64,000 nucleotides of DNA from contig NC_089735.1 in assembly GCF_035083965.1 (NCBI RefSeq), positions 2,544,001 through 2,608,000 of the forward strand, read 5' to 3'. Positions within the stretch are counted from its first letter, which is position 1. Every line of letters starts with the position of its first letter. Shown piece by piece: positions 33,694 through 46,300 of this stretch. The DNA is from Branchiostoma lanceolatum. Taxonomy: Eukaryota > Chordata > Leptocardii > Amphioxiformes > Branchiostomatidae. Below the pieces are notes generated by a model. That model made no database searches. It was not told where the DNA came from and was given only the letters and a program-made list of their open reading frames with translations. A program made the position numbers and the translations under genes.

Positions 33694-33891
33694 TCAATCA
33701 TTCGCAGGCATCAGTGTCTGATGCATGGCGGCTGCAGACATGCATAGGGCTCGCCAGGCTGGTCTGCTCTTGGCATAGACCTTCCAGTTGTTTCTGGTGA
33801 CTCCCAGCCCCTGGAGCGTGTTGAAGATCTGGTCATCCCATCTTCCTCTAGGGCGACCTCTAGGTCTAAGAAGAATGTTGACTTGTGTCAA
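33694..33891 (-). mobile_element. LINE remnant, C-terminal end
   Basis: The minus frame reads RPRGRWDDQIFNTLQGLGVT RNNWKVYAKSRPAWR. The RGRPRxRWxD...A..R..WR layout is common at the C-terminus of non-LTR retrotransposon polyproteins. A sister copy is at 28857-29050. Confidence 0.65.
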
Positions 33892-34689
33892 CTGTAGTCT
33901 GCAGTCACCACTTCAGATAAGACTTGTCTTTGATCCTCCTTGAGATTTCATTAAGAATCCTGAAGCTCAGGTATTTTGTGCTGAGACTTCCTGACTGTAA
34001 GGTGTGGCTCCCCTGTAACCCTGCGGCCAGGAGCGGAGATAAGTACTGAATGGGTTGTAATGACTGTTGTGAAACCTGAAACACTCCTTGGCAATGAACT
34101 TGCTGGAGGGTTATCGTACGGTGTTGTCCTTCTGCCAGTTGGATTCGGTCTTTGCAACCCGTAGGTCTGCTTGGAGACTAGCCATTTGGCACAAAATTTG
34201 TATTGGTTACAGGGTTAGGCAGCAGGGAGAAGGTTAACTTAAAGCTGTAATTAATAAGAAGCACATGTATGGATGGGTAGACCAAGGAGGATAAAACCTC
34301 CTTGGGTAGACAAATCTCCAAACAGATGTAAGAATCCAAATCATTCTGTGTTTTACATCTGTTTTTGCAACATTTAATACTCTTTTCCAGTACAGTATTG
34401 TATGTCTTAGAACACAAACCATGAAAAAAGTGCAACGTTAGAAAAGCATACTAAAGATTGCAAAAACAGGCATTAACACTGAGAATGAGCTGTACCCTTA
34501 CATCTGCTTGGGGTTTAGGATTCACAGCAGGGAGGTTTATAGTTATAATATAAGTATGGCACAAAGCTTAGGCAAAAAATGCTTAGGGAAATCAAGAGTA
34601 TGTACATAAAAGCTAAAAGACAGTTATGCAGTAAAACAGAGGTGCAAGGGCTAGAAATCAGACATTTTTCATTACACAACGCTGGCTGT

Positions 34690-35080
34690 GCTATTTAAGG
34701 TGTAATACTCAAATATAAAAGTGACTCGAGCAACTGGGTTAAGTTTTGAAACGACTCCTCACACGTGTAACACTACAGGGACCAAAATACATTTGAAGTG
34801 TCTTCACTGGATGGTTTTAAACAATGTTTGAAGGGTTTAGGTGACTGACAAATACATTGATTATTGTCACCGGAGATACAAAATAACACATAGTCTATAC
34901 AAGTAAACAGATACTCAAGGAACTGGGTAGACTTGTAAACTGTCATACGTTTCAGGTAGCATATGCTGTCAGTGACAGAACAGCGGATGCTGTCTGAAAC
35001 ATCTGACCGTTTTCAAGTCTATCCAGATGCTTGATTAACTGTAAACTTGCATATCTTACTAGCTGGATATGTCTAACCTA
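34690..35080 (+). mobile_element. Second subfamily of Penelope/hammerhead-type repeat, degenerate
   Basis: The segment has a left edge with ACTCAAGGAACTGGGTAGAC, an AACAGCGGATGCTGTCTGAA ACATC stem-loop with a GAAAC-like follow-on, TCTATCCAGATGCTTGATTA, and the shared 3' edge (GGATATGTCTAACCTACATT). Related pieces are at 9780-9850, 23330-23455, 29730-29855 and 57420-57510 (CTGACGACG ... CTGAAACGTC). The hammerhead-like core is eroded in this copy. Confidence 0.45.
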
Positions 35081-35239
35081 CATTGACTCATGTAGAGTCT
35101 GTGGTGCAATTTAGTGTTGTATAAAGACCAACCACAATGGTCGTTGTGACCAGCTTACTGATGAAGACCATTAAAAAGCTATGAAGGACAATGAGTGTTC
35201 TTGTGTGCTCTTCCTGTGTGTTTGTGTTAGTTCATTCCA

Positions 35240-36012
35240 CTGGGCTCCTAAGGCACCCCGACCAATCAAACCACGTGAATCGCATTGAAACTCAAGATTC
35301 GTATCAGCCATTTCCCGACAAATCCTTTTCTAACTTGCGTTAACAACTACATCTGACAAAACAAACTCGCCAGTGAGATGGTGGAAGAGACCGCGATTTA
35401 ACGTTTAGAAAAAAATAGTTTCTACTACTTTTCTCTAAACGTTACCGGTAAATCACGGTCGTTTTCAATCACTTCCAAAGTGCCAAAATTGCCAATCTGA
35501 AAACATTTTTGGAAAGCGGACACCTTCCACCATCTCAATGGCGAGTTTGTTTTGTCAGATGTCCTTGTACAATTGTGTGCTCTTCCTGTTGATTCTTCTC
35601 ATTCCACTGGGCTCCTAAGGCACCCCGACCAATCAAACCACGTGAATCGCATTGAAACTCAGATTCGTATCAGCCATTTCCTGACAAATCCTTTTCTAAC
35701 TTGCGTTAACAACTACATCTGACAAAACAAACTCGCCAGTGAGATGGTGGAAGGTGAAAGCGACCGCGATTTAACATTTAGAAAAAAAAAGTTTCTACTA
35801 CTTTTCTCTAAACGTTAAATTGCGGTCGCTTTTAATCACTTCTAAAGTGCCAAAATTGTCAATCTGAAAACATCTGTTGGAAGCTGAAACCTTCCACCAT
35901 CTCTCTGGCGAGTTTGTTTTGTCAGATGTAGTCGTTAACGCAAGTTAGAAAGGGCTGATACGAATCTGAGTTTCAATACGATTCACGTGGTTTGATTGGT
36001 CGTGGTTTAAGG
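35240..36012. mobile_element. Two tandem palindromic elements, the first incomplete
   Basis: Copy 2 (about 35606-36012) has long arms: GACCAATCAAACCACGTGAA on the left and its reverse complement near 35980 on the right, with further pairing through GACAAAACAAACTCGCC and GGCGAGTTTGTTTTGTC to a centre near 35800. Copy 1 (about 35240-35562) repeats the same order but lacks the outer right arm. Copies differ by scattered changes. Confidence 0.7.
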
Positions 36013-36044
36013 GCAGCAGGATTTCTTACCGTTTCTGAAGCAGG

Positions 36045-36240
36045 GTATACTGTTACAGTGAGGGGTTGCTAGCCAGTCCCTTTTAACGGGGCACCTCCTC
36101 GAACACGGGACCCCCATCTAACCTCCCTTCCAAAAGACGGGTGCAGCCCCAACCAAGATGTCCAGGCCAGGTTTGAACCATGGTCTCCCAGTTACCACCC
36201 AATTGGACGCGAGTGCTCAACTATGAGGCTGCTATCAGTT
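36045..36240 (-). mobile_element. tRNA-derived SINE
   Basis: Read on the minus strand, a tRNA-like head (GCCTCATAGTTGAGCACTCG, then GGTTCAAACC) is followed by a body ending near CCCTCACTGTAACAG. No cloverleaf closes perfectly, so it is not a tRNA gene. Confidence 0.5.
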
Positions 36241-37600
36241 GTGCTGAGAGTACTCAACACTAAAAACTGCATCAGTTCTATGTCAACACCATCTAAATTC
36301 TAACTTAAGAAGTAATATCAATTAACGGTACATTCCATCCTGCACTGTTAAAGAAACTGCCAAGTAGGGTAGGCAAGGACAACAAAGACATCTAACGTAG
36401 TGACTTTTTTTATCACATTTCAGATAGATCCTATGTTTATGTTACACATACAGAGGGAAAGCCCCTGTATCGTCTGAAACCTTCCCTTTCACCCATAGGC
36501 AAGGTAGGTACATACTACTGTGTGGTATATGATTAACAAGGGCACTAGAGTCTGCGTACTTAAGTCATTACCAACAATGCTAGCCAAACGTGCTGTCAAA
36601 ATCATGAGCTTACATTACAAGGAATTACAACGCACAGTTTGCGCTCTCTCTCGCATGAGTCTCCGAAAAGAATCACATTTACAGAAAATGAAGTATCTGG
36701 GTAATACATTGATGTAATTCATACTGTCGTCTTTTAAAACAAAACTATTGACAAAAGAAAATTACTGTGCTGCACATAATGTTCACTTATTCCAATCCCT
36801 ACAAATACATGTAAGTTGTTCAAATCAGCTTTCATCATCATTACTACCTTTTGCTATACAAGAAAATGAGTTAATAGCATTAATAATTCTTTTTTTTTTA
36901 CACAGTATGTCAAAACTATTAATCAGGAAAAATTCTTCCTGCCCCTATCCTTAACTTTGAACCAAGACATTTTCACCTCTTCCTATCATAACAATCTTCC
37001 CTATCTTGGCAAACCAATTTTTCCCAAATGATTTCATTATTCAAGCTCTGCAAATTGGAGTAAAGTTGTGTATGATATATGCAAAGAATCACACCAAACT
37101 TTCCCTCAGTGAAAAGGGACCTATCCTTGTCTCAAAAATATACACCACCATAACAGTCCATTGCAAGCCTTTGCTGTGATAACAAAGGTAACCTCTTTTA
37201 GTGTACAGGAGTATCGAACCTTATTCTGTACATATACATTTTACATCATCCGTGCCGTCTGTATCACATGTACATGTGGATTCAACAAGTTCTTCTTTCA
37301 AGCCCCATTTCTGTCTGTCTGTCTGTTTCCTTTGTCTTAAACATCAATGAAAGAATCTGTTTTAGTTACAAATTATGATATAACCTAATTTTCAAGAAGC
37401 CTTAACTAAGAAAAGAACTTTCTCGATATCCAAATTTGAGATAAAACCAACACAGGCAAGATGTTGACTCCCAACATAAGCTCATCAAGTGATTTGGATA
37501 TACGTATGCCGTGATGCATTCACTTTTGTCAATTGTATTTTTTTTCCTTCCAAGTTCACCGTAAAAAGCGTCCAAACCAAGAAATTCCTTATTACCAACT
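36241..37600. other. Probable distal 3' flank of EIF4E, nothing identified
   Basis: AT-rich DNA, low in repeats, between a SINE and the repeat at 37610. No splice-bordered exon is evident on either strand. Confidence 0.4.
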
Positions 37601-37609
37601 GTAGCAAAA

Positions 37610-37862
37610 GTCATACCTGCACAGGTGACCACCTCTACATAAGGACCACCTGGCCATTGATATACAGTCAAACCTGTACCAGTGACCACCTCTACATAAG
37701 GACCACCTGGCCAATGTGACCATTTTCTTGTGGTTCCTTTCAAAAATTTTTCCCATTCAATTGACACAAGCATTAAGAATCCTGTCTACAGTGACCACCT
37801 GTCCACATAGACCAGATTTTATCAGTCCCCTGAGTGGTCTTCTTGGGCAGTTTTGACTGTAC
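37610..37862. repeat. Tandem repeat with TACAGTCAAAC / GTTTGACTGTA-like ends
   Basis: GACCACCTCTACATAAGGAC CACCTGGCCA occurs twice in tandem and a third, diverged version follows. ACAGTCAAACCTG on the left faces TTTTGACTGTAC on the right, suggesting a MITE with internal duplication. The apparent long frame here is a product of the repeat. Confidence 0.6.
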
Positions 37863-38214
37863 ATGTACATGGTCATGAGCCAGAGGTGCAACAAACAGGT
37901 ATAAGCATAAACTGGTAAGCTAAGCAGAATAATTGAAATATCAGTATCACAAGAGAGGTAAGCTGCTTCAATTTACAAAAAGCTGACAATTTCGTACATC
38001 CTCAGTTGCCATCACTGTACAAGTTCAACATGTCCTTAAGGAAATCAGTCAAGTTAAGAAACCATTAAAGAACATGACAACTGCATAATAGAAGGGAAAT
38101 CTTTAAGAAATATGATCTTCATAATGTTTTGATAATCCGTTTAACAAGTTACTTTCTTCTTTTATTCCAAAAGTAAATATTGTTTTATACTCAATATTAG
38201 ACAATTTCTTTTCC

Positions 38215-38220
38215 TTTATT
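38215..38220 (-). terminator. Candidate poly(A) signal of EIF4E
   Basis: TTTATT on the plus strand (AATAAA on the minus strand) lies about 1 kb beyond the EIF4E stop at 39213, in AT-rich DNA that looks like a long 3' untranslated region. A second copy at 38161-38166 and others further left are equally possible. Which is used cannot be decided from sequence. Confidence 0.3.
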
Positions 38221-39212
38221 GACAGGGAATGCCATTAAACACAAGGGGCAACACTTTTCTGCAGTTGTCTCTTGATTTACTGATACAAAGACATTCAACA
38301 ATACCCTTGGCATGTTTAACACACCAGTTCTCTTCCTTCACCTTACAGTACTTTCAAACATTGCTTGTATTACAAAGAAAAGCCATTCATAAATAAAAGC
38401 TACTATTAATAATACAAACATTGTGGACAAGAATTACAAAACAGTATCAATCAAGCAAAACCTCTTCAGTCATCTTTTTTTTAATCCTCGCTTGCAAAAA
38501 TCTGTATAAACATCACTTAAGTCATCAAAAGCTTTTCAAAAAGGGACAGACCAAAAGAATTGTGTGGGGTGAAAATGGAAGAAGAAAAAACGTAAAAGGA
38601 AAATTTGAACAAATGATTTGACAGAGAAACTGCCAAAACGACAGAAGAAAATGACAGTGCACACGGTTTTGATTCAAAATAAATTTTCACGACGACCCCC
38701 TTCATTCTTTATAGTCTGTCCCTACTTAACAGACTTGTTTTAAATGCAAGCTGATTTCTGATTTCATATGAGTTTAATAATATTCATGTAAAGCTTTACA
38801 TTACAAGCGGAGTTCTCTGCATCAAGAACATACAAACCTGATATGCGCTAAACTGCCACAGAATTCTCTCCTTTAGTTAAGCTGTTCTTTCTTCACCTCA
38901 ACTATAGTGCATTGACTTAATGCATGGGATATTCATAACATTGTACAAATTCTCAACTCTTCAGCCAAAAGCTGGTTTTCTGGCTGAAACTTCTCTACTG
39001 CAAAATGACAACAACACTCAACCGGGAAGGAGCCTTATACCAAGTGAGATAGGGGTGGGCAGCGAGGGGAACTTGTGTGGCGTAGAAATCAGAAAGTCTT
39101 AGAAAACTTAGCAACTGTGAGGGTCCAGTTGTCCTCTGGAGAAAGTGCGTGGCAAACGTTGGCCACCTTCACTGATGCTAGGCTAGGACTGGGACAGTGG
39201 GTGGGACCGTGG

Positions 39213-40283
39213 TTATACGGAAAAGCGATTTTTTGTTGTGGAGCCGCTTTTGGACATTGTGTCTGTGTGTGCCTGTGGGGAAAGAAAACAACGATACTTA
39301 AGCAATATATAAATGCGTATAAATTGTTGTATGTATAGTTTATTTGTGTTTTTAAGTTTGTACAGATATGGGTAAAATACCCGAAATAAAGAAATTCAAT
39401 TCAATTCAATTCAAATGCACAGGTACAATTTACGTACAAACACATACAAATAAATACAGGTTCATTTTCATACATGACATGTACATACACGTTGCTTGCA
39501 AGAAAACAAGTTAAAATTCAAACCTAACTATTCATCCATTTCAGTATCTAGACATCATTATCAGCTTATGTTCACTAAAATCTATCAGGCTAGTGGCATG
39601 CATGTGACATTATTCACTAAATGTACCCAAGAAATATAATATTTCAGACAATCACTTCAATAAGGCCATATTGATGTGATTATATAGATGACATCCACGC
39701 ATGCATAAATTTTTGCCCATTTCCAAAAATCAAAAAAAGTTTTCTACCATACTGCAAGTCGTGCAAAGCAGCTACAAAATTAGCAAACTTATGCCATAAA
39801 TTGCAAAAAGATATTTCGGAAAACGGATACTTATGTCGTAGAGTGTCAAAGTCAAAGATGTCAATGAACAAAAATGAACAAAAATGAAGAATCCTGTGTG
39901 TAATTTGTTCAACCTTGTAGACCATGAAGATTTCATCATAAAGGCACTTTTTTTTTGCAAAACTTTTTTTATTCACACGTTCGCATTAGTCTTGAGTTCT
40001 CCGGAGGATGTCATCCATATAATCAAATCAACATGGCCTTTCCAACTATTACTTAAATAATACAGAAAGCTCACCTGGTAACCAATGACAAACTTAGGAG
40101 GAAGGTTTAGCCTCTCTTTGAACTTTCGACTGCAACAGAACAAGAGATAATACATTTGTCAGCGTAAATGTGAAGAAGAATCATTTACAGTTTCAGTTTT
40201 TGATTTAGACAGAAAATCTCGGCCAAGGCAAGGTAGTTTCCTTGATAGGACATGCTCTGTATACTCAAAATTCACATTTGCAG

Positions 40284-40325
<42 letters not shown>

Positions 40326-43300
40326 TAATCGACCAATCATCTTCGCCGCTTTTAAGACATTTCAGTTCAAAACAAAGCTGCCAGTAATGTGGACATCTTA
40401 TTTTGCAATAGAAATAAAGCACCCCTTTAAGTTTAACCTACTCACTACTGAGGTAGCTGTTTGACACCAAAATTGTATTGGGTACAGGGTTAGGCAGCAG
40501 GAAGAAGGTTAAAATACTGTAATTGCATGGTTCGCATGGTTTTTATTTCGCGCTAAGGGGAAAATGGAGTGTTCGCTGTGGTTTTGATTTCGCTTCAGTA
40601 GTGGACAAAAATGTTTGGTTGCCGCGAAAACCGTGAACAGAAAACCACCGCGAACATTTCTGCGTTTACAGTACTTTTACATTGGGATATCTGGTACCAA
40701 ATCTTACCAAATGTCAGTCAAAGCTTACCAAATATCTTCACAAGAACTGATTCACACCAGGCTTTGAATATCTGGGGAGAATGTTACCAAAGTCTATGAA
40801 AAGCAGTGGATCAGAGCAGTGTCGAGGTAAAACAAAGGCACAAACAAATATACAAACTTACCCGATTCTTACGACAGCCTCTGAGTTTTTACAGTCATGC
40901 GTCCAGATTGCAATCTTGTCCCCTTTGCTGCGAACGTTGATAACGGCACCACAAACTTCGTCCGAGTCTTCCTCGAAGGCCTCTCCAATTAAACACAGCA
41001 GCTGGACATATGGAGTAAATATATGTATGAATGAATGAATGAATGAATGAATGAAAACTTTATTACAGTGTCTTGCCCCATTTTGCGCCCAGCCCATGCG
41101 GGCTTATAAGACACCGTATATGTTACATTAATTGCATAAACAAAAGATCAGGAGTACAGAGATGAACATAAATGGCTAAAAGCAGAATATGCACAGGGTG
41201 GAATAAATAAATAAATAAATAAATAAATATATAACATACAAAAGGTGGATGAACATAAGTATCAACTTAGGTTGGATGATCATAAATGTAACTATAAGTC
41301 AACGGTGCGATAGGAGAGGCCCTCACGACAAATCATTTATGAGAACAGTTTTCATATTCATGGCACTTAGCATGAAATCACTATCAAGTGTAGCAGAGAG
41401 GACCAAATGCATTTTTGGAAATAGGTGCAACCAAAACAATTAGTTGTACAGAAAGAATTTTGGGTGCACCACATAAAATAAAGTTGAACGTCAGCAGAAC
41501 ATAATTACAAATTTTAATGCTACTGCCTCTCTTTAAGAACTTCAATATGTAATTCTGTAGCTAAGTTCAAAATTTTAAAAAAAGTAATACATCAAATGAA
41601 GAACAAATAAAGGTTAATTGCTTTCTTTCCTGATACTTATATTTCAAGAATTTTCTGCATACTAGTGTACAATAGTACCCAGTATTTTGAGCCCCGCAAT
41701 AAAACTATTAACAGATATTTTACTGTTGACTTTTAAAACTACGGCATGGAAGCCCCTGGGGGACCCATCTTCTGTCTAGACTCCCCGCTCCTAGTATGAA
41801 GCTTAGGCGTGGATACCGGTTCGCTGGACCTGATTCGGACCTTTATAACATTCAAGAACCGAGTCAAAAAAAACCTGAAAGCCAATACCTGAGTCCAAAA
41901 AAACCTAAACAAAGTACAAATATATTTTTCTATTTTGTTTGATTAAAAGTTTTTGAGTTTTCCCTCTGACAAAAAAAGGCATTTAAAATAAGTGCACCAT
42001 TCAAATATCAAACACTGGTTTATCTTGAAAGTCTTCCCACCAAGAAACTTTTATAGCTGTGCGTGTCATTATTAATTCTCTATGCTTGATATTGGTCTAA
42101 TAAAACAAAACATCAACTGCACAGGATCAGGTCCAGGTTCAGGTCCGGACCTGAACCTAAATCTCTGGACCTAAACTTGGACTTGGACCTTATCAAGCTG
42201 AACTAGTATCCACCCCTAATGAAGCTACTATGTTCTAGTGTACAATCTGTTGATAGACAGTGAATTTTCTCCCCTTTAGATTTTATAGCGTTTTATTTAA
42301 AGAATGTACATGTATATTGCTTGCAAGAGTTTGTATGATTGTATGATTTTATCTTGTTTACTAATGTAACCATCTTATTCTATTATGTATTGTGCAGCAA
42401 GGTTAGCCCCTTACAATAGCTACCGCTAGTCGGGCAACCTTGGCTGTTGTACCGTGTACACAGTCAAACGAATAAAAATAAATAAACAGGTATTTTACTC
42501 ACAGTTTCCAACCAAAATCTGTCGAGGTCTGCGTGGCGCTGCTGCTTCATGATGTTGATGAGCCAGCGCCCTCCCGTCTTGTTGAAGGGATCTTCCCACA
42601 TGGGTTCAACTCCATCCTGGGAATCAAACCAATGACAAGGTGATCAGAGATGGCAGGCTTCATCCCCTTTAATACCAATACTGCTTTGCAACCCTGCCCC
42701 ACTGACAAAAATAGCAGCTCTGTGGATGTATGGCAATGCTGCATTGTTTACCCATGCTTACACACACGCACAAGTGCACGCGCACACATGCACACACAAA
42801 CAAGCACTTCAAGAAAATATTCTTTCAAAGAAATCCCTTAACTTGCTTATTTTTAGTTACTTTGCTTTACAACAACCACACAGATGTAACATACGCAATA
42901 ATTCTAGAAATACCCTCAACCCGACAATTGTCAGGGCTATGGTATACAGAACAAGCATGTGCAAACCGACAATTGCGGGGACTAGAGCAAGATCTGCCGA
43001 TGCCGATGCAACTAAATAAACAGGAATTTCAAACTTGTAGGTACATGGTATGACTGTGAGTCAGAAATTACTGTGCCGTCTTGTTGCTCACCTTGAAGAG
43101 AGAGTAGTCACATCCAGACTGGAGTCTGCTGGCTACTTGTATATGATTGTAAAGGCTGAAACAAGGAAAGCAAGAGTCAGTACATACACACGCACATCCT
43201 CTTCAGCCACACAAACTCCTTTGTGTCATCCAGAGACTCAAGATGTGACATCAAAGGATGTTGTAAAACCTGTGTGGTGTATGGTGGTAAGAAGTACAAT

Positions 43301-46300
43301 TAATATATATTCATATATAGAGCACACCCTAGCCAAAAAAAGCCAGTGGGAATAACCCCTGTAACAATATGTAATTGTGTAAATCTGTGCAATAATCTAC
43401 AAGTGTTATATATTATATGTAATTATGTAAGTTTTAATAAAAAAAGAAAAAAAAGAAGTACAGTATATTCATGATCTTTTGCAAGGGCTCATTTTTGCGG
43501 TAGAAGGGGAATAAAAGAACCTTTAACAGTGTTTAAAATTTGCAGTTTAAACAATTCTGTGCTACAAAAGTAATGCATTGGATTTAGAAACACATATTAG
43601 CGACATCATGCTTTAACTAAGGTGGCCCTCACTGCACCTTTTTTTTCCACTATATTATATTTTTCATGTTCATTACTGTAGTTAGTTTAAATTCTGCACT
43701 TTTTGTTGTTGTGGAGCACCACCACCACCGGCCGCCTTAGGCGTGCACCCTGGGCGCGATGCCCCAATCGGGCTTTGCCCAGTATTGTATATAGATATAG
43801 ATAGATTTCTCACCACAAAAATAAACTGTGAACATTTCCAAATGTACAATACCATGCTGCATTGACAGAAAGGAACACACACTATATATATATATATATA
43901 TATAATACAGTATATATATTTTAACATGTACATGTCACATGTAAACTTACGCCCAGAAGTCCTCCACTGTGTCGAAAGTGGACACATTTCTAAGGTTGGC
44001 AGCCCAAGTCTTGGTCTTGTCATTCTTGAAGAACCACAGAGCCCATCTGGGAAAACAAACCACACAGTTTCAATAACTGTGTCGCTCACTCAACAAGCAT
44101 GCTAGAGGAAAAGGTTGCAGTCCTCAGGACGGGACATTCAGCAGAGGTCCACTGTTCAATGTGCTTGCGGAAAAGAGCTACTAGTAGGGGAATTCGAATT
44201 TCACAATGAACCTATAAATTGCTCTATATATGTATCGTCCGTCTTCTCTGTCACTACCAGTAGATTAGCTCGCGGGTTCATTTAGTACAATGAGCATTAC
44301 TGTTTCGAGATCACTTTCACTTTCTCACCTGTTCTGTAGGGGGTGTTTGATGAACTTCAGGTCGTCTGCGTCCAGTTTTGCTGCGGCTGCACCAGACGCC
44401 TCTTCTTTCTCCTCTTCAGCCTTCACTGCGGCTGCTTCTATGGGAGTTTCCTAAAATACACAAAACAGTAAATAAATAAACAGAATAAACAAAAACAAGA
44501 TGCTCATGACAAGCCTCTACTGTGGCTGCCTCTATGGGAACCTCCTAAAACACAAAAAGTAAACAGATAAACAAACTATAACAAGATGCTCATGACAAGC
44601 CTCTACTGTGATTCCTTCTAAGGGAGTCTCCTAACAGTACATAGATAAACAAAAACAAGATGCTTGTGACAAGCCTTCAATGCGGCTGATTCTATGGGAG
44701 TTTCCTAACATACAAAAAGTAAACAGATGTCAGTGAATAATTTAATCAGATTGGTGAATGACTGAAATCTCTTATTCACAACCACATACTGTAAATGCAT
44801 TTAAGTTTGTATGGTTTTTATTTCGCGTTAAGGCGAAAATGGAGTGTTTGCGGTGGTTTTAAGTTTGCGGCAGCGCTATATTCACATACTGCTACAGTAT
44901 TGGCCAAAAATGTTTGCGGTGGTTTTAACTTCGCGGTGAAACGGTCGCGGCGAAAAGCGCGAACATAAAACCACGGCGAACATTTCTGCATTTACAGTAT
45001 CTAAAATAGCCAAATCAGCCGATGTTTCTGTGACCACCTGTCATCTTCTCCAGGGCAATAATGACTGGTTCACTTTGCACTGCAGCTAGGTGTCATAGAC
45101 AACAATGCGGTCCCAAATGTAGAGTCATGAGGTTGTATTGTCCCTACCACGAAATTAAATCCCCGCGAACATTTCTGCATTTACAGTTGAGTATAACGAA
45201 AGCTGAGATACAACATGGCCCTACTACTACTATGTCATACATATGTATGAGAATCTTACATGTGTGGTACATTGATTTTGGCCCGTTCCCTAAAACATGA
45301 GAATAAATCTTGCTCTTGCATCTCCTATTGGAAAGTTGATTAAGTTCACAAAGGTTAATGCCAGCTATATTCCACATTATCTACATTACTTACATGTAAA
45401 GACAAGCAGAGCTATTCTGGTAAGTGAAATCAAAACTCAAATGCAGAAATGTTTGCAGGGATTTAATTTCGCAGTAGGGAGAAAATGGAGTGTTTGCTTT
45501 TCAGTTCGCGTTTGAAACAATAGTAGCACTACAGCCACACAATGAAACGGCTTTTCTCAGTGGTTTTAAGTCTGCGGTACATTTCTGCATTTACAGTAGG
45601 GGTATAGGAGAGTGACCTTCTGGGCTATGAATATCTCTGATATCATGAAATTGGCTCCTACCATCACAATCCACCTGTTAAACTTGTCCTTCATTTCAGA
45701 TGGTGACATAAAGCTGACAGCCCTGTGTATGAGGGAGCTTCAGGCATAAGCCTCAAGCTTCAAAACCTCTGCATGTAAGAACCCAACAAGCTTATCGAAA
45801 AAACTAGAGCCGTAGCGAAGCCACATTACACAACCACTAGCTACTTGAAAAAGCATTATGCTTCACCTCAATTGAGGATGACTGCTTTACCTTTTACTGG
45901 GGCCTACACCCCCTTTCAGTAAGGTGTGGGCAAGCAATTCCCATAATATGTACGGAAATCTTGTTTATCCCTGAATTTATAGCCAGGTGTCAAAGTTATG
46001 CATACCTGACTTCCTGAAATTAGCATAATGCATAGGTGCCTATGGTCCTGTTGAATTTAGGGGTAGAATGTCTTATTTACATATTACAATGATACTATTT
46101 GATCCTTGGACTTGTTTCAAAATTCTAAAACTTCTAGTTCAAATTCTTCAAGTTATTGCCATGTTTTCACACCTTGCTCAAAGTCTCCATAAAGGCATAA
46201 AAAATATTATGGGCCTTCTCTATTTGTCCTACAACTTTTTGAGACAACCATCTTAGAATAATCTATTCAAATTCAAAATCAGTGTCTACTTTTTTATTAT

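Noticed and set aside
37402..37773. 123-codon frame with repeated PGGPYVEVVT
   Set aside because: Product of a tandem repeat with transposon-like ends; no splice link to EIF4E.
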